Shown here: positions 57,285 to 64,000 of the stretch, one piece after another | Layout: every line of letters begins with the position of its first letter | Numbering within the stretch: position 1 is the stretch's first letter | Source of the DNA: Sorex araneus | Lineage: Eukaryota > Chordata > Mammalia > Eulipotyphla > Soricidae | DNA: 64,000 nucleotides | Assembly: GCF_027595985.1 (NCBI RefSeq) | Contig: NC_073311.1 | Coordinates: 47,681,463-47,745,462, forward strand | Reading direction: 5' to 3' | The notes under the pieces: generated by a model | Database searches by the model: none | What the model saw: only the letters and a program-made list of their open reading frames with translations | Told to the model about the DNA's origin: nothing | Made by a program: the position numbers and the translations under genes

Positions 57285-57380
57285 TCAAAACATTGATCCA
57301 GTGCTCCTGGACAGTTGCTTATGTGAATCAGCTGAACAGCTTGCAAAACTACCAATACTCAGGTCTCACCACAGATAAGT
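57285..57380 (+). mobile_element. hAT-Charlie (MER5A-like) fragment
   Basis: GTGAATCAGCTGAACAGCTT, GCAAAACTACCAATACTCAG and gtctcacca resemble the middle of the same family. Confidence 0.4.
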
Positions 57381-58156
57381 AACCCCAATCTTTGCAGTAT
57401 GTGCAAGCAATGATTTATATAAATCATATTGATATCTGATTTGTATATCAATTAATCCAAACTGTCTTTTTCTAATGAATGGACGTGTTCAAATAGGATT
57501 TTGTTCTTAGATTATAAATGCTTAAACCTTAGGGAGAATTAAAATACTATCTGGAGCAATCCCTTTACTTTGTGACAGATGACACTGTGGCTTGGGTGAC
57601 AGAGACTCTTGTTAGTCCTGGTGGTTGTTGAGTGACAGATTTAATCTTCGGTAAGTAAAACTCTCTGAACTCCAATTCTGGAGGTAGGCAGTGACTGGAC
57701 CAAATTATTTAGCTTTTTAATTTCTTCTTCCTAGAGGGAAGAAAAGGTGGAAAATGGTGACATGTGGAAGATCTGGATTTTTAAAAGCTGTAACAGGTAC
57801 TCCTTGAAAAAACGTTCAATTTCACATTCAAAAATGTGAAATGGCACATTTCAACTATCCCATTGTTATGACAGAGGAAACGCCACAGCAGGATATATCA
57901 AAGTCCAAAATAAATGACTATTATCTATTTGTAGGCTTTCCCATTGGCCCTGACCTGAGAGTCCATAGTATTTTATAATATCAGAGCCCAGAACACTTAT
58001 AGCCCTTATAGCCCTTAACTCTACCACTTATTAGCAGACTGATTGCTTATGATGTTCAGTCAACATCCTGAACTTCCCTTTTCTCTATAAAAAGGAAGAG
58101 AATGCCTGTCCTACTGACCTCGCGTTTTTCAGCTATTATAAAAATTAAATTATGTG

Positions 58157-58327
58157 AGGGATGGAGCAAAACTACAGTTCGTAGGGCATTTGTCTTGTAC
58201 TCGGCCAACCTGGGTTCGATCCCTGACACCACATATGGTCCTTCAAGCCCTGCCAGGAGAGATAATTGAGCACAGAGCTAAGAGTAAGCCTTGAAACACA
58301 GGTGGGTGTGTTTCAAAAAGCAAAAGA
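58157..58327 (+). mobile_element. Shrew SINE
   Basis: GGGATGGAGCAAAACTACAG head, GGGTTCGATCCCTGACACCA B box, GTGGGTGTGTTTCAAAAAGC end. Confidence 0.88.
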
Positions 58328-58342
58328 AAACATTTTATGCAG

Positions 58343-58520
58343 AGGGGCCAGAGCACTGGTACAGCAGGGCCCTTGCCTTGTAGGCAGCTGGCCTGGGTTC
58401 AATCCTCTGCACCCTATAGGTCCCCTGAGCCCTCTAGGAGTATCCACGAGCACAGAAGCAGGAATAGGCTCTGAGCACAGCCAAGTGTGTGCCCACCCCT
58501 CCCAGCCAAAACAATAAAAT
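58343..58520 (+). mobile_element. Old shrew SINE
   Basis: GGGGCCAGAGCACTGGTACA head, CCTGGGTTCAATCCTCTGCA B box, CTGAGCACAGCCAAGTGTGT and an A-rich end. Confidence 0.85.
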
Positions 58521-58769
58521 GCACATGGAGATATTCTGAATGAAGCACTATCCATAGATATGTACCAAGATACACTACTGTCTCTCAGAGCAATTGACTT
58601 GTGAATAATTCATTGCATTGATGACCAAGGTTTCAAAGCCTATATAATACTACATCATCCCCAAGTCAAAGAAACTGGAGTCTAGAGACTGTAAAACATG
58701 CTATTGCTAAATATTCAGGAAGGTAAATGATGTAGCGACCCGGGATTTGGCCAGTCTAGGCTCTAGTCC

Positions 58770-58880
58770 CAGAGTCTGCTTCTAACTATTGACTTTGGAC
58801 AAGTCACTTAATTTTTCTAGGACCAGAGTCTCGTCAGTGGTCAAAGGAAGACTTGAATTAGAGTCAAAGATCCTTTTGAT
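58770..58880 (+). mobile_element. MIR-like fragment
   Basis: GACTTTGGACAAGTCACTTA and atttttctaggaccagagtc match the MIR core. Confidence 0.6.
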
Positions 58881-59066
58881 TTATAAAATCAGAATATTAG
58901 CACTTAATTAAAGTGACTAAAGTACAACTTCCCAAACTGTTAACTTGTGTGGTTGCACATTAAAAGTTTTTCTTTTTAGAAGTACATAGTTGGGGCCTAA
59001 AAGCATAAGCCTATTTTTGTTGAACAGGTCTTTCAAGCACATCCTCTTTAAAAGAAGCATTTGTAG

Positions 59067-59250
59067 GACTGGAAAGATAGCTCAAAAGGGTGAGCACATG
59101 CTGTGCATGCAGGATGCCTGGGTTCTGTCCCTGGTACCACATAGTTCCGAACTGCCAGGAGCAATTCCAGAGCACAGACTCAGAGTAGTTTCTGGGTACT
59201 AACAGGTGTGACTCAATACATACATACATACATACATAAATAAATAAAAA
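59067..59250 (+). mobile_element. Old shrew SINE with (ATAC)n tail
   Basis: TAGGACTGGAAAGATAGCTC head, GCCTGGGTTCTGTCCCTGGT B box, AACAGGTGTGACTCAATACA, then ATAC units (59216-59238) and AAATAAATAAA. Confidence 0.85.
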
Positions 59251-60009
59251 GAAACATTTATGTTCAGATACTTTCTGCTCTTCAGTATCCTATCAAGGAA
59301 TTCTTGTTTATAAATCTATAGTAACCAGAAAAAAACCCCACATAAACAGTGCTGGACACAAAGCAGCATCCAAATTTTTGTTATAGTTCTGAATTTCAGT
59401 TCATGTTACTAGTACATTTGAATCAGTTCTCCTTTTATGTGGGGATAATACTTCCCTCAAAGTTTCAATGAGACTGTGTATATGAAAATGTTCTGTACAC
59501 TGTTAGAAAAAAATCGCAATATTTATAGTTACTGAAGGAATGTATGTAGCACACCATCCTGTGACCTAATTGTACTTTTTCAAAGAGATGAATAAAAAAT
59601 TTCCTGACTTATCATGTTCATGGCACCTTCCCCAATGCCTGGCTCAACATGGTTGCCTAGGGCAGACAACATTCACATTGGTGTAAAAAATCTACAAATA
59701 ACAAAAAGGTCCAATCTCCCCACTATGTTTAATGTTTGCTGAAGGAAAAGTATAACCTTTCCACAGAAAGACCAAAAGCTCCAGGGGTTCAAATTGCCAA
59801 TTTTATCTCCAAGTTTACAGACAAGAGAGAAATCTGACACAGAAAAATTTAGTCTAATTAGTGTATAAATGTTTGCCACCTTTACTTCCTATTCAGTACA
59901 AGCCAAGAAGAGATGATTGTTGGTAAAGGTTGTTTGGAATGCACAACGGGAGATTTCTTGGAGAATCCACCTATTACCAAACCTCTTGGGAAAGAAGCAA
60001 AAAAGAGTC

Positions 60010-60130
60010 TAGACTCTGAGTTCAAATTCAGTTTCTGAATTCTGCAATCTCAGGAAAAAATTAACCTCTCCGAGATTCCTTTTCCTCGTGTGAGAATGAC
60101 AACTACTACTTCCCTCCTGAGTCTAAACAC
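60010..60130 (+). mobile_element. MIR fragment
   Basis: GAGTTCAAATTCAGTTTCTG, TTAACCTCTCCGAGATTCCT and TTTTCCTCGTGTGAGAATGA follow the MIR order. Confidence 0.6.
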
Positions 60131-60354
60131 TAGACTGGAAAGTTTGAGCGTGGGGGCATTATTTGGACAAGCCCTACTGTATTTACAACGAACAGTGATG
60201 CAATGCACTAAACAGGAGTATTTGGCCCAGCAGAATGTTCTCGAACATTCACTCACATTAGGAACCTGCGCAAAGCAGAACTACAGGGCAAGTATGCAGT
60301 AAAATGCCCTTGATGGTTAATGAGCACTTGCCACAGGTGAGCCTCTGTCATCCC

Positions 60355-60620
60355 CATTATCACCCCTGCCACCATCAGCACCACAGAATCAGATCCTCCT
60401 CACCACCATCAGCAACCAGCCCTACATCACCATCCTCACCCTCACCTATACCAGGTCAACCTCCTCCCCACCCTCCTCCCTACCCTCCTCTGCATCACGA
60501 TCATCCTCATCACCAACACCGTCTTCTCCACCATCACCTCACCCCTCCTCATCACCACCATCATCCACCATCATTGTCCTCCTCCTCAGCGCTGACACCA
60601 CCGCCAGCACCACTGTCTGT
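60355..60620. repeat. CAC/CAT-rich low-complexity region
   Basis: Irregular CCACCATCA, CATCCTCA and CCTCCTC words. The His/Pro/Ser-rich frame 60304-60675 arises from this composition and is not a credible gene. Confidence 0.8.
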
Positions 60621-60676
60621 GTGTCAGGACCACTACACTCACTGGGGAGGGCAGAGCAGCTGTCTGGAGGGGTGAG

Positions 60677-60793
<117 letters not shown>

Positions 60794-61354
60794 GGGGAAG
60801 GGGGTCGCAAAATTGGATTCAAACCGCGACGTCCCCCATGGACCGGCTCTGGGACATGGGGCACGGGGCACCTTTCCGGGCTCCCCGGCTTGCCACCCAG
60901 AACCTCCCGTTTCACGAAGGGCACGAGCGGCTCCCTGGAGGCGGCGGTCGCCACGGGTGTGGGGGGGGTGTCAGGTAACACTACCTGCGGCTCCCCCACC
61001 CCGGCGCCCGCATCGCCGCCAACGCGGCAGGAAGCCAGGACTTTCCCAGAGAACGAAACCGCTACACGCGCGAGGAGGGCGTGAAACCGGCCTCTGACAC
61101 CTCCCACCCACGGGCTGCCAGCGGCCGGGGCTGGTCAAGCGTTCTCCGAGCCGAGCCTGCGCTCCCACGGGTCCGCGCGCGGGCACGGCCGGGAGCCAAA
61201 AAAAAAAAAAAGAGAAAAAAAGAAATAAGGCAGCAGCTGCGGTGGCGGCGGCAGCAGCAGCAGCAGCGCCGCCAACGCGCTGACCCTCCCCCTAACGGTC
61301 TCCGAGCCGCTGGCCTCAGGCGGCCGCCAGGCTCCCGCTTCCGGCCGCCGCAGG

Positions 61355-61373
61355 ACCACACTTCCCAGCATGC
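61355..61373 (+). promoter_or_regulatory. ZNF143/SBS-type motif 1
   Basis: accacacttcccagcatgc agrees with the ACTACAATTCCCAGCATGC consensus at 17 of 19 positions, including the full TTCCCAGCATGC half. Confidence 0.8.
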
Positions 61374-61403
61374 CGCGGGCGGGAAGTCGGGCCCCGCGGG
61401 AGG

Positions 61404-61422
61404 ACTACCACTCCCGGCAGGC
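61404..61422 (+). promoter_or_regulatory. ZNF143/SBS-type motif 2
   Basis: actaccactcccggcaggc agrees with the same consensus at 15 of 19 positions, with the ACTAC start intact. Confidence 0.65.
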
Positions 61423-61469
61423 CGCGCGGCGCGCCAGCCAAGGCGAGGGCAGCGTGGAGCGGCCCCGGG

Positions 61470-61488
61470 GCACGCCGGGAAGCGTAGT
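61470..61488 (-). promoter_or_regulatory. ZNF143/SBS-type motif 3, reverse
   Basis: Read on the - strand it is actacgcttcccggcgtgc, 15 of 19 matches with ACTAC and TTCCC intact. Confidence 0.65.
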
Positions 61489-61759
61489 CCGTGCCGCGGC
61501 CGGCGCTTCAGAGGGGCAGCGGAGAGCAAGGGTTCGCTCTCGTCAGCTGAGGAGAATGATTCATAGCGGAGGGTCCGGAGAGCACAGTCCGGTCTGTGAG
61601 AGCCCCCGGAGCGGGGCGGACGCCGCTCGGCGGGCGGGAGAGGCCGGGGGGCCGGCCGCGCCCCGAGCCTGACCCCGCCCCGGGCCCGCGCCAGGCGGCT
61701 CCCGCGCCCCGGGGCCTTGTCCGGGGGCGGCCTCGAGGCGCCGGTTGCTGGGGGAGCGG

Positions 61760-61797
61760 TGACGTTGCGGGGTGAAAGTTGAGGGGCGGTGACGTCG
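61760..61797 (+). promoter_or_regulatory. Two CRE-like sites
   Basis: TGACGTTG at 61760-61767 and TGACGTCG at 61790-61797, 30 bases apart, 163-200 bases upstream of the RIC8B ATG. Such pairs bind CREB/ATF factors in other promoters. Confidence 0.55.
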
Positions 61798-61819
61798 GGC
61801 CTCCCGGGCGGAGGCTGGC

Positions 61820-61865
61820 GGGTTGGAGGCAGGAGGGAGGGAGGGAAGGAGGGAAGGAAGGAAGC
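61820..61865. repeat. GGGA/GGAA purine-rich tract in RIC8B 5' region
   Basis: AGGAGGGAGGGAGGGAAGGA-type sequence. It has quadruplex potential if transcribed in the 5' UTR. Confidence 0.75.
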
Positions 61866-61959
61866 TGGGAAGCCGCGAGCGAGCGGGGGCGCGAGGCGTT
61901 TACCTGGAGGCAGCGGCTGGGGCGCGCAGCGCGGCCGCGGCTCCCCCGCACCTGCGGCC

Positions 61960-62043
61960 ATGGATGAGGAGCGCGCCCTCTACATCGTCCGGGCCGGCGA
62001 GGCGGGGGCTATCGAGCGGGTCCTGCGGGACTACAGCGAGAAG
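61960..62043 (+). CDS. RIC8B: RIC8B first coding exon
   Basis: The ATG at 61960 sits in a good context (gcggccATGG). The exon reads [20 protein letters not shown], then VLRDYSEK, and ends at the donor AAG|gtaaag. This is the N-terminus of RIC8B (synembryn-B), a cytoplasmic chaperone and guanine-nucleotide exchange factor for Galpha-s and Galpha-olf. Only the first 28 residues, the start of the alpha-helical armadillo-like repeat region, are here; the next exon is beyond the window. It differs from human at one place as I recall (E for D in DYSDK). The frame stays open upstream to a TGA at 61780-61782, but no other ATG lies in it. Confidence 0.95.
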
Positions 62044-62694
62044 GTAAAGAGCCCCGGCCCCCCGGGCGCGCGCGATCGCGCCCCCCGGGCCGCCCCCCGC
62101 GCCTGCACATCGCGCCCCCCCACCGCCCCCCACCCCCGCCTCCCGCCCGCCCCTCATTCCGGGGATGCGCGTGGCTCTTCCCCCCTGAAACAACGTTTCC
62201 GGCTCGGGCATGCGTGGTGGTGCCCCCAGCCTTTCCCCCCGCCGTGCATCCTGCATCCCCCTCCACCCCTGCCACCCCGCCCCCACGCGGGCGCCCACTC
62301 CTCGGCGCCCGCCCGGCCCCGCCGCCCGGCCCCGCGGGCTGCCTCCCCTCCCCGGCGGCGGCGGCGGCGTGCAGGCACACCCCCGGAATCCCCGGCCGCG
62401 CTGCGGGTGCGCCCCGCGCCCCACTGCGGGATGCACGGACGGACGGACAGACGGACGCAAGCGCGCCCGGGGGCTGCCTCACCTGTCGAGTGTGGCCCGG
62501 GCGTGCCGTGCTGCTCCGCAGCCGCACAGCCCCTGGCTGGCACCGTGCGGGTCCGCCACGACGGCAGCAGCGCTGCTGCTCGCCCCCGGAACGCGGGACC
62601 GGCTGCCAGGCACGGGCGCTGCTCGGGGCTCACCTGCTTCCCAGGCTGGTTCTGAGCCTGGGCGGGGTGGGGGCTTGGGGGGGGGAAGCCGCTC

Positions 62695-62765
62695 CCGCCA
62701 CCCCATTTTCGAGATGAGCAAACGGAGGCGCAGAGACCAGCAGCCCCGCCAAGGTCACGGGCGGG
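62695..62765 (-). mobile_element. MIR fragment
   Basis: CCCCATTTTCGAGATGAGCA, aacggaggcgcagagacc and gccaaggtcacgggc follow the reverse MIR core. Confidence 0.7.
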
Positions 62766-62844
62766 TGGTGTTCTGAGTAGGGGGACACGGGAACTGCCCG
62801 CTGACCCCCCCGGACGGACGCGTTACAGCGTCTTCAGAGCTTCC

Positions 62845-63055
62845 TCCCCACATCCCTCATCTCATTGAATCTTGACAGCAGCCCCGGGAGGGTTTGGGGG
62901 GTTTGGGTTTATGTTTTTGTTTTGTTTTTTGTTTTTAATCAAAGAGTTTGGCCATGGGGTTTCTCCGTTTCATTAAGTAACTTGCCCAAGGTCATACTTG
63001 GGAGTGGGAATTCCAACCTGGGTCTTCAAACGACCCATTCATTGTGCGTTCCTCT
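62845..63055 (-). mobile_element. MIR fragment with T-rich insertion
   Basis: CATCTCATTGAATCTTGACA, then a TTTTGTTTTG stretch, then AAGTAACTTGCCCAAGGTCA and GGGAATTCCAACCTGGGTCT. Confidence 0.75.
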
Positions 63056-64000
63056 TGACAGCTCTGCAGTTTAAAAAAAAAAAAAAGAGGACCTGTCTGG
63101 AAGTCACTTCTCTGAATCTCCCTCCTAGAACCCTAGGCTCTCTGTTCCTTTTCCTTCCAGGAATTTGGCATGTTCCTTTCAGGAGGTAGCAGCCACCTCC
63201 TAACTCCTTCATCTAGAATGGAGTAATGGATCATTGTCCAGAAACCAACACCCATTCACACTCTAGGCCTAACATTTCTCTCTCTCTCTCTCTCTCTCTG
63301 TTTTCTTTCTTTCCATTCATTGTTTCCCCTTCTATGCCCACCACTATGCTTTCATATATTTTGGAGCTGCCAGGAAGCTCTGCTTGTCCTAGGAGGAGAA
63401 GACTCCAAAATAAGACACCTTTGCTCCTGTTTAGCCCTCGTGCCAATCTTCTCATATTCCTCCAAGTGGTATTCTTCATCTCACAAATGCTAACATTTAG
63501 GATAATATCTATGATTCTGCACCACCATGGAGAGATGGGGCTGAGATTTGAATCTAGGTTGTCTGACTACTCTTTCTCCAGTGCAGTGGTTGTTTCCTTT
63601 GGGAAGATGCACAGATTCAATTCTGTTCATACTTTAACTCCTTCACTCAACTGATAATGTTCTATGGCTACATAGGCGCCTAATTGAGAAATTGATTTAA
63701 TGCATCGGTGTGCATTATTAGTTTTAGCATCTAATGTGATTTATAGCTTTTCCGAAAAAGATGTGAGGAAGGTACAGATTTTCAAAAGACAGAAATACTA
63801 CCAAAAACCTAGCTTTTGGGTTAAATCAATTAATGATTATCTAGCGCTTAGTATATGCCAGATAGCCATCAATAAATAGGAACTTTCTTCTATAGCAAAG
63901 AGAAAAGGGAAAATTCCACTGCATCTTGTCACCTCCATCTCTATTTCTCCTTCCCGTCTTCCCTTCTTGGTAAAACTTAATTAGAACTCGAAATTGCCTT

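Larger units (their letters stand above)
60830..62830 (+). promoter_or_regulatory. RIC8B: RIC8B CpG island
   Basis: GC-rich sequence with frequent CG dinucleotides starts right after the GT array and runs through exon 1 into intron 1. No TATA box is evident near the presumed start. The exact transcription start cannot be read from sequence. Confidence 0.9.
62044..64000 (+). other. RIC8B: RIC8B intron 1 (partial)
   Basis: It begins in the CpG island, with C-rich and CGG-rich sequence and a short GGAC repeat near 62436, then becomes ordinary AT-richer sequence from 62850. It has two MIR remnants, a (CT)12 run at 63277-63300 and no further exon. Long frames through 62655 and 62776 are CpG-island artefacts. 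Confidence 0.85.

Noticed and set aside
61783..61959. Possible non-AUG N-terminal extension of RIC8B
   Set aside because: The frame is open for 59 codons upstream of the ATG, but only a GTG near-cognate is in frame, there is no CTG, and the known protein begins at MDEER.
61062..62776. Large open frames on both strands in the CpG island (up to 299 residues)
   Set aside because: Stop codons are scarce in GC-rich DNA; the only supported coding part is 61960-62043.

Overview
This is mammalian nuclear DNA with long introns, GT-AG splice sites, a CpG-island promoter and dense retroposons. About thirty copies of one tRNA-derived SINE carry the wording GGCTGGAGCGATAGCACAG ... TGGGTCACACC ... AAAA. 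I recognise it as the shrew (Soricidae) SINE, so the window most likely comes from a shrew such as Sorex. That assignment rests on memory of the repeat, not on a search. Nothing here is bacterial, phage or CRISPR-like, and almost every long open frame is a by-product of microsatellites or SINEs.

Layout. (1) Positions 1 to about 50750 hold the 3' part of RFX4 on the + strand. Nine coding exons can be placed to the base (1435-1493, 6847-6991, 10105-10199, 10533-10650, 22244-22363, 22917-23078, 38137-38299, 40450-40588, 49156-49428). Joined, they give 1274 coding bases in one consistent frame, about 423 residues of an expected ~735: the end of the dimerisation region and the whole C-terminal region. 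The DNA-binding domain lies upstream of the window. The 3' UTR has three AATAAA signals between 50417 and 50730. (2) About 50750 to 60800 is intergenic, with no gene recognised and no standard shrew SINE until 58157. (3) About 60800 to 62830 is a CpG island with a (GT)57 tract at its edge, three ZNF143/SBS-type motifs, two CRE-like sites, and the first coding exon of RIC8B (61960-62043). RIC8B intron 1 runs off the right end. The order RFX4 then RIC8B, both on the same strand, matches the human 12q23.3 arrangement as I know it.

Function. RFX4 is a winged-helix transcription factor used in developing brain and ciliated or midline tissue. RIC8B is a chaperone/exchange factor for Galpha-s/olf. 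The two are neighbours; nothing in the sequence suggests they act in one pathway.

Repeats. Besides the shrew SINE there is a second, longer tRNA-headed element (three copies) that ends in a short CAGTGCTA-type repeat instead of poly(A). There are also L1 3' ends (one antisense with a perfect target duplication, two in tandem just upstream of an RFX4 exon, one old and interrupted by SINEs), MIR/L2 and hAT fossils, many CA/GT microsatellites and a 445-base pure purine tract. I found no previously undescribed system. The most useful leads are local: a NAGNAG acceptor, a (TG)25 tract beside the weak last acceptor of RFX4, sense L1 poly(A) signals 110 bp upstream of an RFX4 exon, the clustered SBS motifs at RIC8B, direct repeats around RFX4 exon 8, and two short fold-back inversions.
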